Shown here piece by piece: positions 1 to 7,695 of a stretch of DNA of 64,000 nt. The DNA comes from Caulobacter sp. 32-67-35 (GTDB lineage: Bacteria > Pseudomonadota > Alphaproteobacteria > Caulobacterales > Caulobacteraceae), in assembly GCA_002280875.1 (NCBI GenBank), contig NCEV01000001.1, positions 1-64,000 on the forward strand, read 5' to 3'. The notes beneath the pieces were generated by a model. It did not search any database. It saw only the letters and a program-made list of their open reading frames with translations, and was not told where the DNA came from. The translations under genes were made by a program, and so were the position numbers. Within the stretch, counting starts at the first letter, position 1. Every line of letters starts with the position of its first letter.

Positions 1-1
1 G

Positions 2-808
2 GGCGCTTCGTGCTTCGGGCCCGCCTACGAATTCGCCCTGATCCTCGACACCGAGCTGCGTCGCCGCAAGGTGCGCGACCGCGTGCCGATGACCTTCGTG
101 ACCTCCGAGCCCTATGTCGGCCATCTGGGTCTGGACGGGGTGGGCGACACCAAGGGCCTGCTGGAAAGCGAGATGCGCCAGCGTCACATCAAGTGGATCA
201 CCAGCGCCAAGGTGGCCTCGGTCGAAGCCGGGGTGATGCACGTCGAGGAGATCGCCGACGACGGCGCCGTCAAGGCGACACACGACCTGCCGTTCTCCTA
301 TTCCATGATGCTGCCGGCCTTCCGGGGCGTCGCCGCCGTGCGCGGGATCGAGGGTCTGACCAATCCGCGCGGCTTCATCCTGGTCGACAAGCACCAGCGC
401 AATCCGACCTACCAGAACGTCATGGCCCTGGGGGTCTGCGTCGCCATCGCGCCGACCGGCAAGACTCCGGTGCCGGTGGGTGTGCCCAAGACCGGCTTCA
501 TGATCGAGAGCATGGTCACAGCCATCGCCCACAATTTCAAAGAGATCCTGGACGGCAAGCCGGCCATCCACGAGGCGACCTGGAACGCCATCTGCCTGGC
601 CGACTTCGGCGACGGCGGCGTGGCCTTTGTCGCCCAGCCCCAGATCCCGCCCCGCAACGTCAACTGGTCGGCCAGCGGCAAGTGGGTGCATCTGGCCAAG
701 GTCGGGTTCGAGAAATATTTCCTCTCGAAGGTCCGGCGCGGCGAGAGCGAACCGTTCTACGAGAAGCTGGCCCTCGACATCATGGGCATCCACAAGATCA
801 AGCCCTGA
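2..808 (+). CDS. Sulfide:quinone oxidoreductase-like FAD protein (5' partial)
   Basis: The reading frame is open from the window edge, so the N-terminus and the first FAD-binding motif lie outside. The visible part starts with GASCFGPAYEFA, a segment typical of SQR-type flavoproteins, with a Cys that may be part of the redox centre. It continues with a Rossmann-like stretch and ends with the region KTGFMIESMVTAIAHNF that packs near the quinone site in this family. SQR enzymes oxidise sulfide at the membrane and pass electrons to quinone. The next genes (thioredoxin 2, DUF2892) fit sulfur or thiol-stress handling. It could also be another NAD(P)/FAD oxidoreductase, because the diagnostic N-terminus is not visible. 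Confidence 0.72.
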   Translation, partial: GASCFGPAYEFALILDTELRRRKVRDRVPMTFVTSEPYVGHLGLDGVGDTKGLLESEMRQRHIKWITSAKVASVEAGVMHVEEIADDGAVKATHDLPFSYSMMLPAFRGVAAVRGIEGLTNPRGFILVDKHQRNPTYQNVMALGVCVAIAPTGKTPVPVGVPKTGFMIESMVTAIAHNFKEILDGKPAIHEATWNAICLADFGDGGVAFVAQPQIPPRNVNWSASGKWVHLAKVGFEKYFLSKVRRGESEPFYEKLALDIMGIHKIKP

Positions 809-825
809 GGGCGAAAGGCATTGTG

Positions 826-1287
826 ATGCGGCAGCTTGTTTGCCCCGCCTGCGGCGCGACCAATCGCGCGCCAGAGGACAGAAACGCCCTGGCGGCCAAG
901 TGCGGCCGCTGCGGCGAGCGCCTGTTTTCCGGCGTTCCGACCGAGGTGAGCGGCGCGCAACTGGCCGCTCACTCCGGCAAGAGCCGGGGCGTCGCCGTGC
1001 TGGTCGATGTGTGGGCGCCTTGGTGCGGACCCTGCCGGTCCATGGCCCCGCAGTTTGCGGCCGCGGCGGGACGGCTCGAACCGGACGTCAGGCTGCTGAA
1101 ACTCAATTCCGAGGCCGAACCACAGGCCGCCGGGGCGCTGGGCGTCTCGGGCATTCCGGCTCTGCTGCTCTATCGGGACGGCGCCATCATTGCGCGGTCC
1201 GCCGGGTTGATGAGCACGGCCCAGATCGTTGCCTGGACGCACCAGGCCCTGGCCCAGGCGAACGCCTCGGCTCCTAAAGGAGGTTGA
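826..1287 (+). CDS. trxC: Thioredoxin 2 (zinc-binding thioredoxin)
   Basis: The protein has 153 residues. It begins with a zinc-ribbon of two CxxC pairs (Cys6/Cys9 and Cys26/Cys29), as in thioredoxin 2, followed by a thioredoxin fold with the active site WCGPC (Cys67/Cys70) and the cis-proline segment GIPAL. It reduces protein disulfides in the cytoplasm and is tied to oxidative or thiol stress in the family. The ATG lies 17 bases after the preceding stop. The same frame is open far upstream, but only this start gives the zinc-ribbon N-terminus. The gene overlaps the Shine-Dalgarno of the next gene and probably belongs to the same transcript as the SQR-like gene. Confidence 0.93.
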   Translation: MRQLVCPACGATNRAPEDRNALAAKCGRCGERLFSGVPTEVSGAQLAAHSGKSRGVAVLVDVWAPWCGPCRSMAPQFAAAAGRLEPDVRLLKLNSEAEPQAAGALGVSGIPALLLYRDGAIIARSAGLMSTAQIVAWTHQALAQANASAPKGG

Positions 1288-1289
1288 TC

Positions 1290-1493
1290 ATGACTGTCGA
1301 CCGTATGGTTCTGGCCTTTGCCGGATTTGTCGTTCTGCTGGGCATTGGCCTGGCCCACTATGTCCATCCCTGGTGGATCGGCCTGTCGATTTTCGCGGGC
1401 CTCAACATGATCCAGGCGGCGTTTACCGGGTTCTGTCCCGCCGCGATGATCTTCAGGAAGCTCGGCGTCAGGCCGGGCGCTGCGTTCCGGTGA
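1290..1493 (+). CDS. DUF2892 small inner-membrane protein (YgaP-like)
   Basis: This 67-residue protein has two hydrophobic helices (about residues 6-26 and 28-46) and the short motif GFCPAAMIFRKLG, which is characteristic of DUF2892 proteins and of the membrane tail of the rhodanese YgaP. A perfect AAAGGAGG Shine-Dalgarno at 1276-1283 lies 6 bases before the ATG at 1290, which decides this start over the in-frame TTG at 1284. DUF2892 genes often sit beside rhodaneses, SQR and thioredoxins, matching the neighbours here. The exact biochemical role is unknown. The stop overlaps the GTG of the next gene (GTGA), so translation is probably coupled. Confidence 0.85.
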   Translation: MTVDRMVLAFAGFVVLLGIGLAHYVHPWWIGLSIFAGLNMIQAAFTGFCPAAMIFRKLGVRPGAAFR

Positions 1494-2770
1494 GCCCGTT
1501 GCGCGCCGTCCTCGCCCTGGCCCTGCTGGTCAGCGCCGCCGCGCCCCTGGGCGCTTCGGCCATGACCTTGCCCGAGGCCATCGCCCTGGCGCGGCGCGCC
1601 AATCCCGGTCTGGCCGAGGCCCGGGCCCAGTCGGATGCGGCCTCGGCGCGCCTGGCCCAGGCCCGCGCCGGCCGCCTGCCCAGCCTGACCCTGTCGGGCG
1701 AAAGCGCCAGCGGGACAACCGACCTTGGCGGCTTCTTCGGCTTTGGCCAGAGCGACGTGTCGCCCCGTGGGGCGTCGCTACAACTTCGCCAGCCCCTGTT
1801 TTCCGGCGGCGGCGTCAGCGCCGCCATAGACCAGGCCGGCGAGGGCAGGGCGGCGGCGCTGGCGCAGGTCGGCGGCGCGACGGCCCAGTTGAGCGCCGAC
1901 GTGGCCGCGGCCTATGTCGGCGTCCTCAGCGCCCAGGACATGTTGGCTTTGGCCAAGGCGCTGGTCGGTCAGATGGAGACCATCACGGCGCAGGCCGAGC
2001 TGCGCTTCAAGGGCGGCGAGATTCCCCGCACCGACCTTGACCAGGCCCGGGCCCGTCAGGCCGAGGCCCGTGCGGGTCTGGCGCGCGCCGAAGGTCAACT
2101 GGCCAGTCGCCGCGCCCATTTCGTCGCCGTCGTCGGCGCTGAGCCCAACGCGCTGGAGAGCCCAGACGTCGTAGCGTCAGGCCTGCCATCTTCCCTTGAT
2201 GAGGCGATCGCCCTGGCCGCCCAGTCCAGCCCGCTGTTGTTGGCTGCCCAGGCCACTGAACGCGCGGCGCAGGCGGGCGTCCGCTACGCGCGGGCCGAAC
2301 GACTGCCCAGTCTTGCCTTGACCGCCACCGCCAGCACGGCGCGCGACCAGTTTTTCCCCGGCTACAGCGCCGATGGCGTAACGGTCGGCGTCCAGGGGCG
2401 CTGGACCCTGTTCTCGGGTGGGGCGGTGACCGGACGTATCGACGAGGCCGGGGCCATGCTTCGGATCGCCCAGTCCCGTGTTGACGCGGCTCAAGCCCAG
2501 GTGCGCGAAGCCGTTATCAGGGCGTGGGGCGATCTGGCCACTTCGCGTGCGGTCCTGCTTGCCGCCACCGACCAGGCCAGCGCGGCGGGCAGCGCGCTCA
2601 ACAGCGTGCGCAATGAAGTCCGGGTCGGCCAGAAGCCCATCCTGGATCTGCTGGACGCCGAGCGAGAGGCCCTCTCAGCGCAAGGCGGCCTCGTCGCCGC
2701 GCGCGGAGACGTGACCGTTTCGACCTATCGGCTCAAGGCGCTGTTGGGCGGCCCAGCGTTGACCCCGTGA
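1490..2770 (+). CDS. TolC-family outer-membrane channel protein
   Basis: The protein has 426 residues with an N-terminal signal peptide (hydrophobic stretch ending near ASAM). Two similar halves follow, each starting with an EAIALA-type motif (residues about 27 and 235) and rich in alanine/glutamine coiled coil, the internal duplication typical of TolC/OprM-type channels. Such proteins form trimeric outer-membrane ducts for type I secretion or RND efflux. No membrane-fusion or pump gene follows, so the partners may be encoded upstream of the window or elsewhere. The GTG start overlaps the stop of the DUF2892 gene and gives an intact signal peptide, while the frame open upstream has none. Confidence 0.87.
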   Translation: MSPLRAVLALALLVSAAAPLGASAMTLPEAIALARRANPGLAEARAQSDAASARLAQARAGRLPSLTLSGESASGTTDLGGFFGFGQSDVSPRGASLQLRQPLFSGGGVSAAIDQAGEGRAAALAQVGGATAQLSADVAAAYVGVLSAQDMLALAKALVGQMETITAQAELRFKGGEIPRTDLDQARARQAEARAGLARAEGQLASRRAHFVAVVGAEPNALESPDVVASGLPSSLDEAIALAAQSSPLLLAAQATERAAQAGVRYARAERLPSLALTATASTARDQFFPGYSADGVTVGVQGRWTLFSGGAVTGRIDEAGAMLRIAQSRVDAAQAQVREAVIRAWGDLATSRAVLLAATDQASAAGSALNSVRNEVRVGQKPILDLLDAEREALSAQGGLVAARGDVTVSTYRLKALLGGPALTP

Positions 2771-2834
2771 AGCCAGGCCTTGACGCAAGCGGACGGGCTC
2801 CTACGACTTGCAGAGCGCCCGGAGAATCCGCAGC

Positions 2835-3458
2835 ATGACGTCCTTTTATGATCGCCATATCCTGCCCCGCCTGATCGGCTGCGCCTGCGGCGCTGGCGCG
2901 ATCGCCAAACAGCGCGCCAGGGTCGTTCCGCAGGCTGAGGGCCGGGTTCTGGAGCTGGGGATCGGCGGCGGGCTCAATCTGCCCTTCTATGACCCGGCGC
3001 GAGTGGCCAGCGTCACGGGCGTTGACCCCTCGGAGGGGCTGCGGGATCGGGCGCTGGCGGCGCCGCGCCCTGAAGGTCTCAAGGTTGAGGTCCTGGCCGG
3101 TGAGGCCGAGCATCTGGATTTCGCCGATCAGAGCTTCGACACCGTTGTCTGCACCTTCACGCTCTGCTCGGTGCACACGCCAGAGGCCGTCCTTGCCGAG
3201 GCGCGTCGGGTCCTAAAGCCAGAGGGCCGGTTTCTCTTTTGCGAGCATGGCCTGGCGCCGGACCCCAAGGTCGCGGCCTGGCAGAAACGTATCGAGCCTT
3301 TCTGGACGCCCTTGGCGGGTGGCTGCCACTTGACCCGCCCCGTCGGCGCGTCAATCGCCAGCGCGGGTTTCACGATCGACGCCCACCAGGCGTTCTACAT
3401 GCCCAAGGCGCCCAGGCCCCTGGGCTGGTGCGAGCTTGGTGCGGCAAGGATCGCTTGA
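2835..3458 (+). CDS. Class I SAM-dependent methyltransferase (METTL7-like)
   Basis: This 207-residue Rossmann methyltransferase shows motif I as VLELGIGGGLNLPFY (about residues 39-53), an acidic motif GVDPS, the post-I segment FDTVVCTF and LKPEGRFLFCEHG. The spacing and the HGLAPDP segment match UbiE/METTL7-type small-molecule methyltransferases; METTL7 proteins act on thiols in animals, which would fit the thiol context, but this is only suggestive. The ATG at 2835 is preceded by GGAGAA. A TTG further upstream in the frame (2808) has no ribosome site. The gene lies 64 bases after the TolC gene and may be cotranscribed. Confidence 0.85.
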   Translation: MTSFYDRHILPRLIGCACGAGAIAKQRARVVPQAEGRVLELGIGGGLNLPFYDPARVASVTGVDPSEGLRDRALAAPRPEGLKVEVLAGEAEHLDFADQSFDTVVCTFTLCSVHTPEAVLAEARRVLKPEGRFLFCEHGLAPDPKVAAWQKRIEPFWTPLAGGCHLTRPVGASIASAGFTIDAHQAFYMPKAPRPLGWCELGAARIA

Positions 3459-3564
3459 AGGCGCTCAGGACGGATGGGCGTCGTCACGAGCTAAGCTGCG
3501 CTGGCCGGCTGATCGCAGCAGACCTGCAATGGTAGTGTCGCAATACATCGCTAGGGGGCTGGCC

Positions 3565-5031
3565 ATGCAAAAGCCTCTCCCCAAAATGCTCGCCGGCGCG
3601 ACCTCAGTCGTTGTTCTGGGCCTTCTTGCGGTTCCGCCATCGCCGGCGGAGGCCCATCCGGGCCACGCCGTTCGGCCCGTGGCGCCTGAGAAGCGCTCCA
3701 GCCGTCCTGTCGACCCTCGAGAGCGGCGCTGGCTCGCGGGCGATCATCACGTCCACAGCTGGTTCAGCGTGGGGGTTGAACCCGCGGCCGATTCGTCCAA
3801 ACCGCCGGTCCTGATCAAGGCCGGAGACTCCAACAACCCGATCACGACCAATGCCAGCAAGGCCGAAAAGCACGGTCTGTCCTGGATGGTGGCGACCGAT
3901 CACGGTGGTCCCAACCACTCGAAGCTGAATCGCGACGAGGCCTATCCGGAACTGCTCCGCGCCCGCCGCGCGACACCCGGCGTGCTGCAGTTCTGGGGCA
4001 TGGAGCTCGATACGCCCGCGGCCGAGCATTCCAGCGTCATCCTTCCCAGGTCCGCGTCCGAGCGCGACGCGTTGTTTGGCATCGAGAGCCAGTACAACCG
4101 GCGCGAACCCTGGCCGGCGGATCCGGCGCGCGATACGGAGGCGTTCATGCTGGACGCCCTGCGTCACATGCAGGCCCTGCCTCAGCCGCCAGTCATCATC
4201 GCCAACCATCCGGCCCGTACCGCGACCGAGGTTGGTCGCTATGGGCTGCTCACCCCCTCGGAACTGCGCGCCTGGAACGACACTGCGCCAAAGGTCGCCG
4301 TCGGAATGGAGGGCGCGCCCGGCCACCAGGCCTCCGCGCTGAAGCCGGATGGCTCCCTTGATCCCAAGGGCGATCGGGGCGGCTATTCGCGCGCGCCGAC
4401 CATGGGGGGCTTCGACCAGATGACGGCGCGACTGGGCGGCTTCTGGGACTCGATGCTGGGCGAGGGGCGTCGCTGGTGGATTACGTCCACCTCGGACTCC
4501 CACCGCCACTATACCACCGGCGGCAGCGACTTCTGGCCGGGCGAATATTCCAAGACCTATGTGAAGGCCGCGCGCACCTATGACGACGTGCTGGATGGCC
4601 TGCGTCACGGCCGGGTGTTCGTGACCCTGGGCGACCTGGTCTCCGAGGTGGAGGTGACGGCCATGACCACCGACGGTTCGCGGCGGGCGGATATCGGCGG
4701 CGAGCTGGAGGTTGCGGCCGGCGGCGACGTCACGGTCGTCATTCGCGTGCGCGATCCGGCGGGCAAGAACTTTGGCGGCCGCTCGCCTGACGTCTCGCGG
4801 ATCGATCTGATCCAGGGCGATGTGATGGGACCGACGGCGGACCGTCATCTGGACTCAAACCCCACCACGCGGGTCGTCCGCAGCTTCTCGCCCGGGGGCT
4901 GGGTGCGCGAGGGCGAGCAGATCTCCATGACCAACGGGGCGGAAACCGAACCGCAGCCGGATCCTCTGGGTGAGGACCCCTGGTCGGACCTCTGGTTCTA
5001 CGCGAACCCGGTTTTCATCACTGTCCGGTGA
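3565..5031 (+). CDS. Exported PHP-domain phosphoesterase-like protein
   Basis: The protein has 488 residues with a signal peptide of about 26 residues ending near AEA. The mature part carries PHP-superfamily metal ligands in order: GDHHVHSWF, VATDHGGPNH, WGMELD, IIANHPAR and TSDSHRH, followed by a C-terminal beta-rich domain. PHP proteins are metal-dependent phosphoesterases, and export places this one in the periplasm or outside, where a role in phosphate or nucleotide scavenging is conceivable. The start was chosen because it gives the signal peptide and follows AGGGGG at 3553-3558. It stands alone, with no clear operon partner. The substrate is unknown. Confidence 0.82.
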   Translation: MQKPLPKMLAGATSVVVLGLLAVPPSPAEAHPGHAVRPVAPEKRSSRPVDPRERRWLAGDHHVHSWFSVGVEPAADSSKPPVLIKAGDSNNPITTNASKAEKHGLSWMVATDHGGPNHSKLNRDEAYPELLRARRATPGVLQFWGMELDTPAAEHSSVILPRSASERDALFGIESQYNRREPWPADPARDTEAFMLDALRHMQALPQPPVIIANHPARTATEVGRYGLLTPSELRAWNDTAPKVAVGMEGAPGHQASALKPDGSLDPKGDRGGYSRAPTMGGFDQMTARLGGFWDSMLGEGRRWWITSTSDSHRHYTTGGSDFWPGEYSKTYVKAARTYDDVLDGLRHGRVFVTLGDLVSEVEVTAMTTDGSRRADIGGELEVAAGGDVTVVIRVRDPAGKNFGGRSPDVSRIDLIQGDVMGPTADRHLDSNPTTRVVRSFSPGGWVREGEQISMTNGAETEPQPDPLGEDPWSDLWFYANPVFITVR

Positions 5032-5235
5032 GCGATACGCGGACCCCGACGCGGGTCATCCGCCCCTTTGACCCGGCGCCAAGGATTCTCTGACCAATGA
5101 TCGATCCCAGTCACGCCAAGCGACGGGATGCGGATATCCGACAACGGTCACGGGGGCTTTGAAGCCGCCAGAAGCATGAAAGGAATTGCTCAGCCGTCGG
5201 ATTGAAATCGGCTGTGTCATTCTGTCGCCGAAAAG

Positions 5236-5244
5236 TTATCCACA
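5236..5244 (+). promoter_or_regulatory. Single perfect DnaA box
   Basis: TTATCCACA matches the classical DnaA-binding consensus exactly. It lies in the 296-base gene-free stretch 5032-5327, about 85 bases upstream of the small secreted-protein gene. The rest of that stretch shows no gene. A single box is no origin, but DnaA also acts as a transcription factor in Caulobacter. Chance occurrence is possible. Confidence 0.35.
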
Positions 5245-5327
5245 GGCTTGTCAAAATACCTTCACATTTCCAAAAGTGGGCCTAAGCTCTCTTTCAAGCT
5301 CGGACCAATCGAGCAAGGAGGAGAGAA

Positions 5328-5648
5328 ATGCTTACCGTTTTTGCTGGGTTTGCGGCGGCTGCCGCCCTGTCTGCTGGTGGCGCGGGCGCGGATTTCGTGC
5401 AGGCCAAGAGTCTTGCGTCACAGGCGCCTGCCGCCAAGACCCTGTATATTTGCGAACGCGACGCGGCTTCCAAGCGAACTTTCAAGCGACTGCATGGCGA
5501 AGTCAGGTTTGTGACCGCCAAGTCTTTGCTCGCCCGTCGGGGTGATGGCGATCAATGGTCAGCGCCGCGCTGTATTACGGGCGCCGAGCTGCGTCGGCTG
5601 GAGTCGTCGTCCGGCAATCTCATCCAGATCAGACACCAGACCCGCTAA
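5328..5648 (+). CDS. Small secreted hypothetical protein
   Basis: This 106-residue protein starts at an ATG preceded by AAGGAGGAGAGAA, a strong ribosome site, so the short gene is probably real. Residues 1-22 form a signal peptide (hydrophobic FAGFAAAAALSAGGAGA). The mature part is small, basic and has two cysteines (in YICERD and PRCITG) that could form a disulfide. I do not recognise a family. It is flanked by a gene-free stretch with a DnaA box on one side and by a strong hairpin (5659-5694) on the other, so it looks monocistronic. Confidence 0.6.
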   Translation: MLTVFAGFAAAAALSAGGAGADFVQAKSLASQAPAAKTLYICERDAASKRTFKRLHGEVRFVTAKSLLARRGDGDQWSAPRCITGAELRRLESSSGNLIQIRHQTR

Positions 5649-5658
5649 CCTCAGCACG

Positions 5659-5694
5659 TCCAGGCGCGTGAGCGTTCAAGTTCACGCGCCTGGA
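5659..5694 (+). terminator. Hairpin after the small secreted gene
   Basis: A perfect 13-bp inverted repeat (TCCAGGCGCGTGA at 5659-5671 and its complement at 5682-5694) encloses a 10-base loop, beginning 10 bases after the stop codon. No T-tract follows, so it could be a weak terminator or an RNA-stabilising 3' hairpin. Confidence 0.5.
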
Positions 5695-6019
5695 GCTTGA
5701 TCCCCGGCGGATCGACGGTTGGCCCACAACCCTGCGCGCTGTTCTGCGCGCCCTGGGCGACCGCGGCCCCTGATCGTGTCGCGGACACCGGCGCCAAGCC
5801 ACTCGGATGTGCCGCCGCGCACGGCTAGCAGGCGCTGAACAACAGCAGGCCTGGCCGGCGTGATGCGCAGACAGCAGGCCCGCAGGGCCTTAAGTCGGCC
5901 GCTAGATAACATCCATGTTCAGACTGGAATTCGGCCTGGTCATTTCTGACCCTGTCGTCAGATTTGTCTGGCGACGCTGGAGGCCCCGAGGCGTGGCCTT
6001 TGTGCGTGGCTGAAATGGC

Positions 6020-6064
6020 ACGTCGTCAAACCGTCGTAAAATTGTAAGTCGAATGTCGTGCAAG
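6020..6064 (+). promoter_or_regulatory. PhoB-box-like array upstream of elpS
   Basis: Four consecutive 11-base units are visible: CGTCGTCAAAC (6021-6031), CGTCGTAAAAT (6032-6042), TGTAAGTCGAA (6043-6053) and TGTCGTGCAAG (6054-6064). The 11-bp period and GTCRT cores match the known Pho box, whose consensus is direct repeats of CTGTCAT with 4-base spacers. It ends about 106 bases before the lipoprotein start. No convincing -10 element is seen; TGTAGC at 6069 is the nearest candidate. The remainder of the 522-base stretch 5649-6170 shows the hairpin at 5659 and a weaker repeat at 5952-5973, but no supported gene. Confidence 0.6.
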
Positions 6065-6170
6065 CTCTGTAGCCCATCCTCAGGGGTGAGGAAGGGCGAG
6101 GCTTTTCCATAGGCGCTGACCATCGGTCTTCGCTGCCCTGTTTGCGGCTGCTCGCCACTGGAGAAACCTG

Positions 6171-7628
6171 ATGATCCGCCTCGGAAATGTTAGTTTGATC
6201 GCGCTTGCCATGGGCGCCTCTCTGGCTCTCGCCGGTTGCGGTGGCGCCGATAGCGTCGCCTCGCCGGGTGAAGGCTCCTTCGCTGGTGGCGGCACGCCGA
6301 CCACCCCCACCACCCCGACGACCCCGGCGCCCGGCACGCCCGCCACCGATTGCCCCACCGGCTTTGCGAATGTCGGCACGGTCGCCAACGGCACGCTGCG
6401 CAACTGCCAGCTGCCCCAGTCGATCACCGGCAACCTGGTGGTTCCGCTCCGTGACGGCACCGTGTATTCGGTCAGCGGCCGCGTCGATGTTGGTCAAGAT
6501 CAGGGCGGCGATCCCAACGCGCCCATCGCCGGTCGCACCAAGGGTGTGCTGACCGTTGAGCCGGGCGTTAAGATCTTTGGCTCGGCCGGTCTGGACTACA
6601 TCGTGGTCAACCGCGGCTCGCAGATCTTCGCTGAAGGCACCGCGACCAAGCCCATCATCTTCACCAGCAAGCAAAGCGTTGAAGGCACCACCGGCATTGA
6701 CTCGATCGGTCAATGGGGCGGTCTGGTCATCCTCGGCCGCGCGCCGACCAGCAACTGCTCGGGCTCGGGCGCTACGCCGGGCACCGCCAACTGCGAAGCC
6801 CAGGTTGAAGGCACCAACGCGTTCTACGGCGGCAGCTCCAAGCAGGACAACAGCGGCGTGATGCGCTACCTGCGCGTCCAGCACTCGGGCTTCGTAATCG
6901 TTGCCAACAACGAACTGAACGGCATCACCATGGCCGGCGTCGGTTCGGGCACCACCTTCGACCACATCCAGGTCCACAACAGCTCGGATGACGGCATCGA
7001 GTTCTTCGGCGGCAACGTCAACGCCAAGTATCTGGTGCTGACCGGCAACGACGACGACAACATCGACACCGACACCGGCTATAACGGCGCCATCCAGTTC
7101 GCCATCGTCGTGCAGCGCGCCAACGGCGGCAACCACGGCGTGGAAATGAGCAGCGCCGGCACTGCCCCGCGTTCGAACCCCAAGCTGGCGAACTTCACCT
7201 TCGTCGGTCGCGGCGGCTCGGGCAACGACATGCTGAAGATGAACAGCTCGACCAACAGCGTGTTCGCCAACGGCGTCGTGGTCAGCGCCACTGGTGCTTG
7301 CGTCGATATCGATGACGCCACCACGATTGCGACGTTCCACTCGGTCAACCTCGCCTGCCAGACCAAGTTCACTGAAGACACCAACGTGAACGCCGCCGGC
7401 AATGAGGCCTTCTTCACCGCTGGCACGAACAACAACACGGCCTTCACGTCGTCGCTGACGGGCACGTTCATCAACGGCGCCAACGAAACGGCTCGCCCGT
7501 CGTACGCCAACCTGACGACCCTGAGCTCCTTCTTCACGCAGACGACCTATGTCGGTGCGGTGAAGGACGCCAACGACACGTGGTGGCAGGGCTGGACCTG
7601 CGGTCTGACCTCCGGTTCGACCTGCTGA
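6171..7628 (+). CDS. elpS: ElpS-like extracellular lipoprotein
   Basis: The protein has 485 residues with a lipoprotein signal peptide ending in the lipobox LALAGC, so Cys23 should be lipidated. A Thr/Pro linker (TPTTPTTPTTP, about residues 43-55) leads to a long beta-helix-like domain rich in Gly, Asn and Asp. In Caulobacter crescentus, phosphate starvation induces the lipoprotein ElpS, encoded beside a 12-gene T2SS and released from the surface in a T2SS-dependent way. Position, class and the Pho-like repeats upstream all agree. Identity is inferred from context and lipoprotein features. A GC hairpin (7636-7659) separates it from the TonB receptor, with which it may be cotranscribed. Confidence 0.75.
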   Translation: MIRLGNVSLIALAMGASLALAGCGGADSVASPGEGSFAGGGTPTTPTTPTTPAPGTPATDCPTGFANVGTVANGTLRNCQLPQSITGNLVVPLRDGTVYSVSGRVDVGQDQGGDPNAPIAGRTKGVLTVEPGVKIFGSAGLDYIVVNRGSQIFAEGTATKPIIFTSKQSVEGTTGIDSIGQWGGLVILGRAPTSNCSGSGATPGTANCEAQVEGTNAFYGGSSKQDNSGVMRYLRVQHSGFVIVANNELNGITMAGVGSGTTFDHIQVHNSSDDGIEFFGGNVNAKYLVLTGNDDDNIDTDTGYNGAIQFAIVVQRANGGNHGVEMSSAGTAPRSNPKLANFTFVGRGGSGNDMLKMNSSTNSVFANGVVVSATGACVDIDDATTIATFHSVNLACQTKFTEDTNVNAAGNEAFFTAGTNNNTAFTSSLTGTFINGANETARPSYANLTTLSSFFTQTTYVGAVKDANDTWWQGWTCGLTSGSTC

Positions 7629-7635
7629 TCTGGAC

Positions 7636-7659
7636 GGGGGCGGCGCTTGCGCCGCCCCC
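7636..7659 (+). terminator. GC-rich hairpin between elpS and TonB receptor
   Basis: GGGGGCGGCG and its exact complement are separated by a 4-base loop, starting 8 bases after the stop. No T-run follows. It may attenuate read-through or stabilise the abundant upstream message. Confidence 0.5.
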
Positions 7660-7695
7660 GATCCCTTCGCTCACGCCCAATTCAAGGTTCCCGAC

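Noticed and set aside
10-1287. A single long frame covering the SQR-like and trxC regions
   Set aside because: The first 270 codons are out of frame with the SQR-like gene and Arg-rich; only the trxC part is coding.
5212-5228. CTGTGTCAT followed by CTGTCGC as another Pho box
   Set aside because: The half-site spacing is 8 bases, not 11, so it does not fit the Pho-box period.
5682-5912. Minus-strand open frame with LRITPARPAVVQRLLAVRGG, vaguely like a Fur-family start
   Set aside because: The resemblance covers about 20 residues only, the rest is Arg/Gly-rich, and no ribosome site or continuing domain is visible; it also overlaps the 5659 hairpin.
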